Assembly: GCA_034440635.1 (NCBI GenBank)
Contig: JAOTON010000961.1
Location: 992,001-1,056,000 of the forward strand
Reading direction: 5' to 3'
Length of the DNA: 64,000 nt
DNA from: Lepas anatifera
Taxonomy: Eukaryota; Arthropoda; Thecostraca; Lepadidae
The position numbers and the translations under genes were made by a program. A model generated the notes under the pieces. It was not told the origin of the DNA, did not search any database, and saw only the letters and a list, made by a program, of their open reading frames with translations. Of the stretch, positions 31,827-45,340 are shown one piece after another. The stretch's first letter is position 1, and the number at the start of each line of letters is the position of its first letter.

Positions 31827-32941
31827 TCAGGCAGTGCTGCCACCTACACGGAGACGCTAACACTACGCTCTGAGCTCTGCCGACAGGTCTGGTTGTCTGG
31901 CGTCCGACGCCCGGCTGCCTATTGCGACTGCTGTTGGCGGCTGCTGGAGTTCCTGTGACCACCTGCTCCGAGCGCTGTTGCTGGTACCAGCCCTGCCTAT
32001 CGCTGTTTCCACAGCTGACCTGTAAATATTATCTCTATCGGACTAGGTGGTGTTGGTTTCTAGGATTCCGACCACCTAGTACCCCTTCTCCTCAGTCCCG
32101 TCCCGCATCTTTCTCAACTATCATTTCTCTCTTCGGCCTGAAACCCGAGCGGTGGTTAGCCTGGGTGACCTCACTTGTTGAACCTCTGGTTCTTGGGTGA
32201 GGGGCTTTGACTGGACCTATCGGTCCTTCATTGCCAAAATCCCTAAACGTACGGCCAGTAGACTGTCTTTCACCCTCGCTAATTAGCAGTGAGGTCCCAC
32301 ATATACCCTCCACGGGCTGCGTCTATGCAAAGGTGTCACGGCACCTGCCCATAAAACACTACCTTAAAATAACGTAGGTCCCAGTTAGGACCCTTTCGAG
32401 GCTAATAGCCACCTAGGTCCCTGATAGGTCCTGAAGAGGCCCCCTGCCTCCCCTCCGATTAGTGATAGGTCCTGAAGAGGCCCCCTGCCTCCCCTCCGCT
32501 CAGTAACCTTCTAGTGGCTGTAACAGCCCACTGTAATTAGGAAATTTCAACCGATACTCCAGATAGGATAAAATCCCACACCACGCTGTATATAGGTTAA
32601 CTTCCCATTAGTTAAAGCTCTCTTGCCTAACCTTCCAATTCACCAGCCTTACACAAGAGCCAGTCAGTTAGCGTCTCCTCAAAATTCTCTACTGCACAAG
32701 CACTCACCCTCCCTGCCTCATTCTCTGGCTCCGCCGTCATTTAAGCTAGCCGGGCCGCGTGGGGAAAACCGCCCGACGCTCTGACGTCACGCACACGATC
32801 TGACGTCACACACACGCTCTGCCGCCACAGCCTCCAGAACTTTCTCACGCTACGCAGAAAGCGCGCGCAGCCATAAAACTGAAAACTAAACTCGAGCGGT
32901 TCTGCACGGTATAACGTAAGTTAATATAGCCAGCCATTCTC

Positions 32942-34672
32942 ATGGATCGCCTTAACAATGCAAACCTGCCAAGCGGAGCTTGGCTGGTTTAAAGTTACGA
33001 CTCCATCCACCAAAATCTTGCAAAGGAATCTACCTTCAGTCTGGACAAGGCCATCAGCCGAAAGGTGACAGGCAGCTATGAAATTATCCGGCACCAAAAA
33101 GATGTCCTTGTTAAAACCAGCAACGCTGCCTCCACTAGCGCCTTGCTTCAAACCACAACTTTCGGATCGAAACCGGTCAGTTTCGCCATTCATAAGTCTC
33201 TGAACTTCTACCGGGGCACAGTTCGTGCGCCAGAGGCTTCCCACCTCTCTGAAGACGAAATCGAGCGCAACTTTGATTTTGAGGGCCAAAGTGTGCTCAC
33301 CATTCAAAGACTCACTCTCCCCAAGCCCACCACCGAAAAAGCCCCTCACCGTAAAGACAATCGCTTCCTGGTCACCTTCGACACAAAGTGCCGAGATGAC
33401 TGTGGCCGTGTCAAACTGGGCGACTGTGTCTACCCAGTGAAGCCGTTCTACCCCAACCCCATCAGGTGTCAAATCTGTCAAAGGTACGGCCACGTTGAGT
33501 CCAGCTGTAAAAACCCAGCCCCCCGCTGTGGCAAGTGCAGTGCTGCACACCGAACCAAAGACTGCACCTCCCTTAGCCTCCTGTGTGCTGCCTGTGGCGG
33601 CGCCCATGGGGCTACCGATCCTAAGTGCCCAGCCTGGCTCCGTGAAAAACATGTAAATATGGTGGCTGAAGACGAAAAGCTCCCCTTCGACCTGGCCCGC
33701 AAAAAAGTGCGTGAGAGCGAAAAACGCCACTCCCTAACCCAGGCACGTAGTGGCAAGGCCACCGCGGCAGCCCCCAGCACAGCTGGCCAGGCCACTCCTC
33801 AGCTCACCGCCTCCCAAAAGCGTCCCCTTCGCCCCCTGATGGAGCCGCTAGTCATGGTACCCCTTCGGCTGGCCATCCCCCATGTCATGCAAAACACGCA
33901 CCACAGCACAAACACCTTTTGGCGCAAGTGGACTCCCAACACGGGCTGGACGGATCCCCCAGCCAACCAAGCCTGTTCCATTCCGGGTCTTCCGCCCAAA
34001 AGTACCGCCGCCCCCGTCCCTCACATGGCACCAGGAAGACCTGGACCCCAACCGAAGGGCGGCAAAGCAGCCCTCAGCAGGTGCCTAGCTGTACCGAGTT
34101 TCCCCCGCTCCCAGCCCCTCCCACCCAAAAGTCACCGGTGCACCCCCTCCCAGGCGCCGCCTACGGCGGGCGCCGGGACGGAAACACCAGAGTGGCAGCT
34201 CCCCCCCTTCCAGTAAGACAGCTGCCACTCAAACAGAAAAAGTCAGTGTAGCCACCCAAACCGAAACCTCTCTCACGGACAGCAGCAAAGCTCCTGCCTC
34301 TCAAGCACCGACGACCCGCCATTGTGGCTCTCAAACAGATCTGGCATGTCATTACATGCAATCCCAATTTGCCAGTGATTCCGACACGTCAGGTAGCAAC
34401 AGCGAACCTGATAGTGAGCTGCCCGGGACCGAGTCTTACCCAAATGCTGACAGCATCTCGGTCACAGACTCTGTAGAAAATAGTTATCTCATGTCGGCCT
34501 CCCCCACCAGTTCAGTCTCATCCAAATCCCTCAGGCCCGGCAGCCCCCCGGTGCCGAGGAAACTCCGGTACACCCGGCACTCGTCCCCCGTTTCCACTAC
34601 CAGCGACACGAGCAGCACACATTCCTATCACCTCCGCCCCCGCCCCCCGCAAACCCCCCCAGCATCTAAGAC
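32942..34672 (+). pseudogene. LINE copy 1 ORF1 (gag-like, zinc knuckles), broken
   Basis: The natural start is the ATG at 32942. A TAA at 32990-32992 interrupts it where copy 2 has GGT-like sequence. The long open part (about 33000-34216) carries an RNA-binding-like region and three C-C-H-C knuckles (C-Q-I-C-Q-R-Y-G-H near 33468, then two more), as in I and Jockey ORF1 proteins. Beyond about 34160 the reading frame shifts in C-runs; the Ser/Thr-rich C-terminal part (SQTDLACHYMQSQF onward) is in another frame and ends near 34672-34742. It would bind LINE RNA. Confidence 0.75.
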
Positions 34673-34683
34673 ATTAAACCACC

Positions 34684-37600
34684 ATGGGTTCAATTCTCCA
34701 ATGGAACACAAACAGTCTAATTGGGAAATTTCCCTTATTTAAATCAATCTTTGCTGAGAAAAAGCCGGCAGTAGCAGCACTCCAAGAAACCCTCTTTAAT
34801 GATAATGATAATAACAAATTCAAAATCTCGGGTTACTCTTGGTACCGCCATAATGTAAACGCTACTGTCCGTAAAGGAGGCACTGCCATCCTTATTGAAA
34901 ATAGCATCCCTCACAGCCAAGTGCCTTTGGTTACGCCACTCGACTGTGTCGCTATTAATGTAGAAATTCAGCACGTCAAATTGACGGTGATTTCACTGTA
35001 CATCTCTCCAAGCGATCCTGACCCGTCGGCTCGGGACATCGCCCAACTTTTGGCACAAATCCCCGGCCCTTTGCTACTACTTGGAGACTTGAACGGTCAT
35101 CATCCCTCATGGGGCAGCGCCACCACCACTCGCAGAGGCGAAATCATCTATGACGCAATAGACTCTCAAAATCTAGTTATCTTAAATAACGGCGCTCCGA
35201 CCCACCAAGCAATGCGCGGTGGCCATTCTGACACTGCCATTGACATCTCGTGCTGCTCTCCTAGAATTGCGTCACTGTTCACCTGGGAAGTCGAAGACAA
35301 CCCAGGAATGAGCGATCACCTCCCAATAAAAATTGGTATTCCCATAGGCTCAATCGACCATGTTACTCTTTTTACACCCTCATGGAATCTAAAACGTGCC
35401 GACTGGAACAAGTTTGAGGCAGAGGTCGACCTCACACTTGTCACCGGAGGTGACCCCGACTCGGCAGACATTGACTCGGTACTAAGAGCCATCAGCTCAG
35501 CAGCACATTTAACAATACCAAAAAGTCAAGGCCCCCGACAGAAAAAAGGAGCCCCATGGTGGAATGCAGAGACGGCACACGCCAAAGCTCAAATGATTAG
35601 AGCCAGGAAAGCCTACGAGAGGAGGGCACACAGCCCTACTCGCAATGCCCTCCGGGCAGCCAAAGCCCACTTCCAAAACACGTGCAAGCGGGTCCAAAAG
35701 ATAGTTTCAATGCCTTCGTTTCTAAATTCAACCGCTTCACACCCATTTCTAAAATCTGGAAAACCATTGGAGCTTTCTCTGCGAAACGACCGCCCCGTGG
35801 ACCCTTCCCTCAACTGACAATCTCCGGCCAAAACATCACGGCACCCAAGGAAGTCATGGACGCCTTTGCTGATCATTACAATGGCGTTGCAGCCAACAGT
35901 TCCTACAACCAGCGCTCAAAAGACCAGGCCGAATGGTGCAAACGCCGCACATTCTTCAATTCTAGTAATCAGGAGTACTATAACGTACCTTTTACAATGA
36001 CCGAACTAAATTACTCCATTAGCAAGTGTGGAAACACTGCAGTGGGCCCGGATGAAATTCACTACTCTTTCTTCAGGCACCTCAGCCAGACAGCACTAAA
36101 ATATCTTCTCTCGGCCATTAACAACATGTTTCTTAGCGACTCTTTCCCCACTATGTGGCGGGAGAGTGTCATCATTCCCATTCCAAAACCTGGCAAAGAA
36201 AAAACGGACCCTAAAGGTTATCGCCCCATTTCGCTTACTAGCTGTGCTAGCAAGCTTGTAGAGCGCATGGTCAACGTAAGACTTCACGAAATTCTCGAAA
36301 AGAAACTCGATGCTATGCAATCGGGTTTCCGGCGCGGGCGAGCCACCACTGACAATCTGATCAAACTGGTCAGTGACGTCCAAAATGGCTTTTACAAGAA
36401 GCAAGTCACAATTGCTGCATTCTTAGATATCAAGTCGGCCTTTGATCGTGTACAAAAAGACGTCCTTTTGTATAAACTTTGTAAACTGGGAGTCCATGGC
36501 CACCTTGCTAGATTCATTGACAACTTTCTTAGGGACAGAAAATTCAAAGTGCGCTGCGGCACCACCTTTTCCTATCTGACATCTCAAGACCAGGGCACAC
36601 CCCAGGGTAGCGTTTTATCTCCGACCCTCTTCCTAGTCATGATCAATGACATTTTTTCCAAAAAGTTACCGCCTGGAGTTAAGTACTCCCTATTTGCAGA
36701 TGATGTCGCTATTTGGAAATCCACTCCGGTCGACACCAGGCGGCGCAGTCAACCAGAATTCAAAACCGCGACTACCGAATTGCAGGGTAGTCTCGACGAC
36801 ATCCATGCTTGGTGCAATTCAATGGGTCTATCACTCTCGGCCGAAAAGTCATCAGTCGTAGTCTTTGCCAGGCCAGGTGCGAGACACCCTGTTCCTCAGC
36901 TCCAAATCTCAGGCAAACCCATTGAATGCGCGAAAAGCTTCAAATTCTTAGGCGTCATCCTTGATACCCGCCTTAGTTTTAACGAGCATATTACCAAAGT
37001 CGTCTCTAGCTGTCAAAAACGAGTCAATATCCTCCGCATGCTCGGCGGAACAGAGTACGGCGGGGATCGAAAGACCCTGCTCATGCTCTACAAGTCCTTG
37101 ATCCGGCCCATACTCGAATATAATTCGTTCGTCTTTGACTCAACGAACAACACTAATAAGCTAAAGCTAGAGCGCATCCAAAACGCAAGTATCCGGGCAG
37201 CCACAGGCGCGCTCAGAGAATCCCCCATCACCAGCTTGTTAGTGGACAGTGGGCTGTGCCCTCTCCAAACAAGACGCCACTCCCAGCTTATCTCTTACTA
37301 TATCAAGGTCCAATCTACCGAAAATCACCCGGCGAAACAATGTTTCGCCCACCCTGGACGTGTATCAAAAACTAATCGGAAAACCTGGCCTCCATTTAAG
37401 AATAGAGTAGCTAAGACCCTGGAAACCCTGAACCTTGCGATTCCAGAAGCAACAGGCAAACCCCCCACTCTCCCGCTTTTGGACTCGCAAACAGCCCAAA
37501 GTCGAGTTTCTTTTCACCACACGCAAAGACAACCTCACCACAGAGGAGATCTCCCAGAAATTCTTAGAGTTCCAGTCTAACAACACTGGCAAAACCTTCA

Positions 37601-38403
37601 TTTTCACCGACGGCTCTAAAATAGGCGAAAAAGTAGGCCTCGGCATCTGGGGGCAAAATATTTGCCTCCAAAAACGACTTCCGGACAACTGCTCAATCTT
37701 TACTGCCGAGGCTGTCGCCATTCTAGATACACTAGTCCAGATTAGAACCCTAAATATTAATTCAGCCGTCATCTGTTCAGACTCTAAATCTGTCTTGCAA
37801 GCTATCAATAACGTAGTCAACCCCAGCCATCACGTAATAGCAGACATCCAGAAGGGTATCGACGATATCCCAGATGTCTCCTTTCTTTGGATCCCAGGCC
37901 ACTGCAAAATTCTCGGAAATGAAAAAGCCGACGAACAGGCCAAAAAGTCTCTTGAACTCAGAGAGGTCGCACCTCTCAAATGGTCCGGAGACGATAGCAA
38001 AGCTCTCCTCCAGAACCATATCCGGAAGTACATCCAAAATGACTGGACCACTAACCACAGCGCCCATTTATTCCATATCAAGCCTAACATCGGCTACTGG
38101 CCCAGCTCCAACCAAAACAGTCGTCGGCGTGAGGTCATCCTGACCAGACTCAGAAGCGGACACACCAAATTAAATGCCTATGGGCGTGTAGGTACCTGTG
38201 GTACCTGCTCTGCCATGGAAAATCCCTACCATATCCTCATCGACTGTCCCCAGCACGACGCCCATAGGCAGCCCATGCTAGATTATTGCCGCATCAGAAA
38301 CATCCCAGTAAACCTTTCCACTCTTCTCGGCAATGATCACCCTGAGCTGCTGGACAAGCTCTTTACATTCCTGAAGGCTTCTAGGCTCGAGAGCTTTATC
38401 TGA
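34684..38403 (+). pseudogene. LINE copy 1 ORF2 (endonuclease-RT-RNase H), two frameshifts
   Basis: An ATG at 34684 starts an apurinic-type endonuclease (ILQWNTNSLIGKF, LLLGDLNGHHP, SDHLPI). A run of four A's at about 35696-35700, five in copy 2, shifts the frame; RT follows in 35682-37580 with YRPISLTSC, QGTPQGSVLSP and FADD motifs. A longer C-run near 37460 shifts it again; RNase H (FIFTDGSK, AEAVAI, CSDSKS, IPGHCKILGNEKAD) and a C-terminal cysteine motif follow to the stop at 38401-38403. The full gene would be about 1240 codons. It nicks DNA and copies the RNA at the nick. Confidence 0.85.
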
Positions 38404-39261
38404 ACGTCTATGGTGGCAGGTATGGAAAATGCCTGCATCCGAATAGCACCCCTCATATTAGAAATAACAATTACACTAGAAACGTCCCTCTGACAAATTT
38501 AAACAATAGGTGCTTCAAACTAGGTTTTAACTGTCTGGTCCTAAGGTATGGTAGACTCAGAATAACTCCCACCCTAGGAAAAAAAAAAAACAAAAAAAAA
38601 AAAACAAAAAAAACAAAAAAAAAAAAAAAAACAAAACCAAAAAAAAAAGTTCAACTAACCAACTAACCCTACCTAACCATCCGTTCATATTTGCTAACCA
38701 ACTAACCCTAACTTAAGGACTACTAACTATACTAACCACGTCTAAGACTAACAACTAACCAACTCACACCCCTCCCTAACACTCTATCTGTTCTATTACC
38801 CTTCTCTCTTCCTCTATGCGGCGGCTACCCAGCCAGAGAGGGTGCTGTAACCTCACCTCCTGGTTGCAGGATAAAGACCCGCGGCATCACGTCATGGTGC
38901 TTGCGGGTATTTCTAATAACCCAAAATTATTCTTTTTCAATGGAGGAACTCGAGTAACGTAAGCAAACGGTTATTCGATAACAAGAAACAAAATTCAAAA
39001 AACTAATCTTTACGCTGGCAAGACTCTTCACGTACCCTTTTAAATCCTACCTGTGCCCCAAGCTCGGCATCTCTGCCGTAGCAATCCCCTTCCCTCGCAA
39101 GTGTTGCTACACTTCGCGACCCATTCCTTGAAATAAGATTCGTCCCTTTGTTCTGCGACATTAAAGTAAACACCCCTCCCGGAAAATTCTCCCCCACACT
39201 TTAGAGGCGGGCAAAGGTGCTTTGCACAGAACGCCTTATAAAAAGCCCTTAACTAACTAAC
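38404..39261 (+). other. LINE copy 1 3'UTR and tail
   Basis: No ORF. It holds an A/C tract (about 38577-38650), a stretch with repeated ctaaccaactaaccctaac (about 38655-38770), and ends in (AACT)n. The tail is a short tandem repeat rather than poly(A), as in I-type elements. Confidence 0.7.
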
Positions 39262-39881
39262 TGCCAAAATCCCTAAACGTACGGCCAGTAGACTGTCTTT
39301 CACCCTCGCTAATTAGCAGTGAGGTCCCACATATACCCTCCACGGGCTGCGTCTATGCAAAGGTGTCACGGCACCTGCCCATAAAACACTACCTTAAAAT
39401 AACGTAGGTCCCAGTTAGGACCCTTTCGAGGCTAATAGCCACCTAGGTCCCTGATAGGTCCTGGAAGAGGCCCCCTGCCTCCCTCCGATTAGTGATAGGT
39501 CCTGAAGAGGCCCCCTGCCTCCCCTCCGCTCAGTAACCTTCTAGTGGCTGTAACAGCCCACTGTAATTAGGAAATTTCAACCGATACTCCAGATAGGATA
39601 AAATCCCACACCACGCTGTATATAGGTTAACTTCCCATTAGTTAAAGCTCTCTTGCCTCATTCTCTGGCTCCGCCGTCATTTAAGCTAGCCGGGCCGCGT
39701 GGGGAAAACCGCCCGACGCTCTGACGTCACGCACACGCTCTGACGTCACACACACGCTCTGCCGCCACAGCCTCCAGAACTTTCTCACGCTACGCAGAAA
39801 GCGCGCGCAGCCATAAAACTGAAAACTAAACTCGAGCGGTTCTGCACGGTATAACGTAAGTTAATATAGCCAGCCATTCTC

Positions 39882-41609
39882 ATGGATCGCCTTAACAATG
39901 CAAACCTGCCAAGCGGAGCTTGGCTGGTTGGTAGTTACGACTCCATCCACCAAAAATCTTGCAAAGGAGAAAAGGATCTACCTTCAGTCTGGACAAGGCC
40001 ATCAGCCGAAAGGTGACAGGCAGCTATGAAATTATCCGGCACCAAAAAGATGTCCTTGTTAAAACCAGCAACGCTGCCTCCACTAGCGCCTTGCTTCAAA
40101 CCACAACTTTCGGATCGAAACCGGTCAGTTTCGCCATTCATAAGTCTCTGAACTTCTACCGGGGCACAGTTCGTGCGCCAGAGGCTTCCCACCTCTCTGA
40201 AGACGAAATCGAGCGCAACTTTGATTTTGAGGGCCAAAGTGTGCTCACCATTCAAAGACTCACTCTCCCCAAGCCCACCACCGAAAAAGCCCCTCACCGT
40301 AAAGACAATCGCTTCCTGGTCACCTTCGACACAAAGTGCCGAGATGACTGTGGCCGTGTCAAACTGGGCGACTGTGTCTACCCAGTGAAGCCGTTCTACC
40401 CCAACCCCATCAGGTGTCAAATCTGTCAAAGGTACGGCCACGTTGAGTCCAGCTGTAAAAACCCAGCCCCCGCTGTGGCAAGTGCAGTGCTGCACACCGA
40501 ACCAAAGACTGCACCTCCCTTAGCCTCCTGTGTGCTGCCTGTGGCGGCGCCCATGGGGCTACCGATCCTAAGTGCCCAGCCTGGCTCCGTGAAAAACATG
40601 TAAATATGGTGGCTGAAGACGAAAAGCTCCCCTTCGACCTGGCCCGCAAAAAGTGCGTGAGAGCGAAAAACGCCACTCCCTAACCCAGGCACGTAGTGGC
40701 AAGGCCACCGCGGCAGCCCCCAGCACAGCTGGCCAGGCCACTCCTCAGCTCACCGCCTCCCAAAAGCGTCCCCTTCGCCCCTGATGGAGCCGCTAGTCAT
40801 GGTACCCCTTCGGCTGGCCATCCCCCATGTCATGCAAAACACGCACCACAGCACAAACACCTTTTGGCGCAAGTGGACTCCCAACACGGGCTGGACGGAT
40901 CCCCCAGCCAACCAAGCCTGTTCCATTCCGGGTCTTCCGCCCAAAAGTACCGCCGCCTCCCGTCCCTCACATGGCACCAGGAAGACCTGGACCCCAACCG
41001 AAGGGCGGCAAAGCAGCCCTCAGCAGGTGCCTAGCTGTACCGAGTTTCCCCCGCTCCCAGCCCCTCCCACCCAAAAGTCACCGGTGCACCCCTCCCAGGC
41101 GCCGCCTACGGCGGGCGCCGGGACGGAACACCAGAGTGGCAGCTCCCCCTTCCAGTAAGACAGCTGCCACTCAAACAGAAAAAGTCAGTGTAGCCACCCA
41201 AACCGAAACCTCTCTCACGGACAGCAGCAAAGCTCCTGCCTCTCAAGCACCGACGACCCGCCATTGTGGCTCTCAAACAGATCTGGCATGTCATTACATG
41301 CAATCCCAATTTGCCAGTGATTCCGACACGTCAGGTAGCAACAGCGAACCTGATAGTGAGCTGCCCGGGACCGAGTCTTACCCAAATGCTGACAGCATCT
41401 CGGTCACAGACTCTGTAGAAAATAGTTATCTCATGTCGGCCTCCCCCACCAGTTCAGTCTCATCCAAATCCCTCAGGCCCGGCAGCCCCCCGGTGCCGAG
41501 GAAACTCCGGTACACCCGGCACTCGTCCCCCGTTTCCACTACCAGCGACACGAGCAGCACACATTCCTATCACCTCCGCCCCCGCCCCGCAAACCCCCAC
41601 AGCATCTAA
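39882..41609 (+). pseudogene. LINE copy 2 ORF1, broken by frameshifts
   Basis: The ATG at 39882 continues past the point where copy 1 has a stop, but extra bases near 39968-39978 shift the frame before the conserved part. A C is missing in the C-run at about 40466-40471, right in the second zinc knuckle, and other indels follow near 40650 and 40778. The C-terminal half is open in one frame from about 40827 to 41609. So it lacks an intact ORF1, with breaks at other positions than copy 1. Confidence 0.72.
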
Positions 41610-41623
41610 GACATTAAACCACC

Positions 41624-44600
41624 ATGGGTTCAATTCTCCAATGGAACACAAACAGTCTAATTGGGAAATTTCCCTTATTTAAATCAATCTTTGCTGAGAA
41701 AAAGCCGGCAGTAGCAGCACTCCAAGAAACCCTCTTTAATGATAATGATAATAACAAATTCAAAATCTCGGGTTACTCTTGGTACCGCCATAATGTAAAC
41801 GCTACTGTCCGTAAAGGAGGCACTGCCATCCTTATTGAAAATAGCATCCCTCACAGCCAAGTGCCTTTGGTTACGCCACTCGACTGTGTCGCTATTAATG
41901 TAGAAATTCAGCACGTCAAATTGACGGTGATTTCACTGTACATCTCTCCAAGCGATCCTGACCCGTCGGCTCGGGACATCGCCCAACTTTTGGCACAAAT
42001 CCCCGGCCCTTTGCTACTACTTGGAGACTTGAACGGTCATCATCCCTCATGGGGCAGCGCCACCACCACTCGCAGAGGCGAAATCATCTATGACGCAATA
42101 GACTCTCAAAATCTAGTTATCTTAAATAACGGCGCTCCGACCCACCAAGCAATGCGCGGTGGCCATTCTGACACTGCCATTGACATCTCGTGCTGCTCTC
42201 CTAGAATTGCGTCACTGTTCACCTGGGAAGTCGAAGACAACCCAGGAATGAGCGATCACCTCCCAATAAAAATTGGTATTCCCATAGGCTCAATCGACCA
42301 TGTTACTCTTTTTACACCCTCATGGAATCTAAAACGTGCCGACTGGAACAAGTTTGAGGCAGAGGTCGACCTCACACTTGTCACCGGAGGTGACCCCGAC
42401 TCGGCAGACATTGACTCGGTACTAAGAGCCATCAGCTCAGCAGCACATTTAACAATACCAAAAAGTCAAGGCCCCCGACAGAAAAAAGGAGCCCCATGGT
42501 GGAATGCAGAGACGGCACACGCCAAAGCTCAAATGATTAGAGCCAGGAAAGCCTACGAGAGGAGGGCACACAGCCCTACTCGCAATGCCCTCCGGGCAGC
42601 CAAAGCCCACTTCCAAAACACGTGCAAGCGGGTCCAAAAAGATAGTTTCAATGCCTTCGTTTCTAAATTCAACCGCTTCACACCCATTTCTAAAATCTGG
42701 AAAACCATTGGAGCTTTCTCTGCGAAACGACCGCCCCGTGGACCCTTCCTCAACTGACAATCTCCGGCCAAAACATCACGGCACCCAAGGAAGTCATGGA
42801 CGCCTTTGCTGATCATTACAATGGCGTTGCAGCCAACAGTTCCTACAACCAGCGCTCAAAGACCAGGCCGAATGGTGCAAACGCCGCACATTCTTCAATT
42901 CTAGTAATCAGGAGTACTATAACGTACCTTTTACAATGACCGAACTAAATTACTCCATTAGCAAGTGTGGAAACACTGCAGTGGGCCCGGATGAAATTCA
43001 CTACTCTTTCTTCAGGCACCTCAGCCAGACAGCACTAAAATATCTTCTCTCGGCCATTAACAACATGTTTCTTAGCGACTCTTTCCCCACTATGTGGCGG
43101 GAGAGTGTCATCATTCCCATTCCAAAACCTGGCAAAGAAAAAACGGACCCTAAGGGTTATCGCCCCATTTCGCTTACTAGCTGTGCTAGCAAGCTTGTAG
43201 AGCGCATGGTCAACGTAAGACTTCACGAAATTCTCGAAAAGAAACTCGATGCTATGCAATCGGGTTTCCGGCGCGGGCGAGCCACCACTGACAATCTGAT
43301 CAAACTGGTCAGTGACGTCCAAAATGGCTTTTACAAGAAGCAAGTCACAATTGCTGCATTCTTAGATATCAAGTCGGCCTTTGATCGTGTACAAAAAGAC
43401 GTCCTTTTGTATAAACTTTGTAAACTGGGAGTCCATGGCCACCTTGCTAGATTCATTGACAACTTTGTTAGGGACAGAAAATTCAAAGTGCGCTGCGGCA
43501 CCACCTTTTCCTATCTGACATCTCAAGACCAGGGCACACCCCAGGGTAGCGTTTTATCTCCGACCCTCTTCCTAGTCATGATCAATGACATTTTTTCCAA
43601 AAAGTTACCGCCTGGAGTTAAGTACTCCCTATTTGCAGATGATGTCGCTATTTGGAAATCCACTCCGGTCGACACCAGGCGGCGCAGTCAACCAGAATTC
43701 AAAACCGCGACTACCGAATTGCAGGGTAGTCTCGACGACATCCATGCTTGGTGCAATTCAATGGGTCTATCACTCTCGGCCGAAAAGTCATCAGTCGTAG
43801 TCTTTGCCAGGCCAGGTGCGAGACACCCTGTTCCTCAGCTCCAAATCTCAGGCAAACCCATTGAATGCGCGAAAAGCTTCAAATTCTTAGGCGTCATCCT
43901 TGATACCCGCCTTAGTTTTAACGAGCATATTACCAAAGTCGTCTCTAGCTGTCAAAAACGAGTCAATATCCTCCGCATGCTCGGCGGAACAGAGTACGGC
44001 GGGGATCGAAAGACCCTGCTCATGCTCTACAAGTCCTTGATCCGGCCCATACTGAATATAATTCGTTCGTCTTTGACTCAACGAACAACACTAATAAGCT
44101 AAAGCTAGAGCGCATCCAAAACGCAAGTATCCGGGCAGCCACAGGCGCGCTCAGAGAATCCCCCATCACCAGCTTGTTAGTGGACAGTGGGCTGTGCCCT
44201 CTCCAAACAAGACGCCACTCCCAGCTTATCTCTTACTATATCAAGGTCCAATCTACCGAAAATCACCCGGCGAAACAATGTTTCGCCCACCCTGGACGTG
44301 TATCAAAAACTAATCGGAAAACCTGGCCTCCATTTAAGAATAGAGTAGCTAAGACCCTGGAAACCCTGAACATTGCGATTCCAGAAGCAACAGGCAAACC
44401 CCCACTCTCCCGCTTTTGGACTCGCAAACAGCCCAAAGTCGAGTTTCTTTTCACCACACGCAAAGACAACCTCACCACAGAGGAGATCTCCCAGAAATTC
44501 TTAGAGTTCCAGTCTAACAACACTGGCAAAACCTTCATTTTCACCGACGGCTCTAAAATAGGCGAAAAAGTAGGCCTCGGCATCTGGGGGCAAAATATTT

Positions 44601-45340
44601 GCCTCCAAAAACGACTTCCGGACAACTGCTCAATCTTTACTGCCGAGGCTGTCGCCATTCTAGATACACTAGTCCAGATTAGAACCCTAAATATTAATTC
44701 AGCCGTCATCTGTTCAGACTCTAAATCTGTCTTGCAAGCTATCAATAACGTAGTCAACCCCAGCCATCACGTAATAGCAGACATCCAGAAGGGTATCGAC
44801 GATATCCCAGATGTCTCCTTTCTTTGGATCCCAGGCCACTGCAAAATTCTCGGAAATGAAAAAGCCGACGAACAGGCCAAAAAGTCTCTTGAACTCAGAG
44901 AGGTCGCACCTCTCAAATGGTCCGGAGACGATAGCAAAGCTCTCCTCCAGAACCATATCCGGAAGTACATCCAAAATGACTGGACCACTAACCACAGCGC
45001 CCATTTATTCCATATCAAGCCTAACATCGGCTACTGGCCCAGCTCCAACCAAAACAGTCGTCGGCGTGAGGTCATCCTGACCAGACTCAGAAGCGGACAC
45101 ACCAAATTAAATGCCTATGGGCGTGTAGGTACCTGTGGTACCTGCTCTGCCATGGAAAATCCCTACCATATCCTCATCGACTGTCCCCAGCACGACGCCC
45201 ATAGGCAGCCCATGCTAGATTATTGCCGCATCAGAAACATCCCAGTAAACCTTTCCACTCTTCTCGGCAATGATCACCCTGAGCTGCTGGACAAGCTCTT
45301 TACATTCCTGAAGGCTTCTAGGCTCGAGAGCTTTATCTGA
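41624..45340 (+). pseudogene. LINE copy 2 ORF2 (endonuclease-RT-RNase H), frameshifted
   Basis: The endonuclease and linker are open from 41624 to 42757, reading through the site where copy 1 is broken. A shorter C-run near 42748, a shorter A-run near 42860 and a missing C near 44053 break the frame. RT is open in 42936-44102 and the RT C-terminus plus RNase H in 44174-45340. Domains and motifs are as in copy 1. Each copy is intact where the other is broken. Confidence 0.83.

Larger units (their letters stand above)
31827..39261 (+). mobile_element. I-clade-like LINE, copy 1 (longer copy)
   Basis: The element of about 7.4 kb has a 5'UTR (31827-32941), ORF1, ORF2 (endonuclease, RT, RNase H), a 3'UTR with an A-rich tract at about 38577-38650, and a tail of AACTAACTAACT. 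The 5'UTR contains a 40-bp tandem duplication (about 32424-32506) and a GC-rich stretch with repeated tctgacgtcac. It has 405 bp at the 5' end that copy 2 lacks and an additional block at about 32640-32724. EN-RT-RNH order and RT sequence fit the I superfamily. It inserted in the gypsy 3' LTR. Confidence 0.88.

Noticed and set aside
32921..33730. Minus-strand 269-codon frame opposite LINE ORF1
   Set aside because: Antisense of the zinc-knuckle ORF; the same shadow recurs in copy 2.
38655..38770. Telomere-like CTAACC repeats in the LINE 3'UTR
   Set aside because: Irregular (ctaaccaactaaccctaac mixed units) and present identically in both LINE copies, so part of the element rather than a telomere relic.
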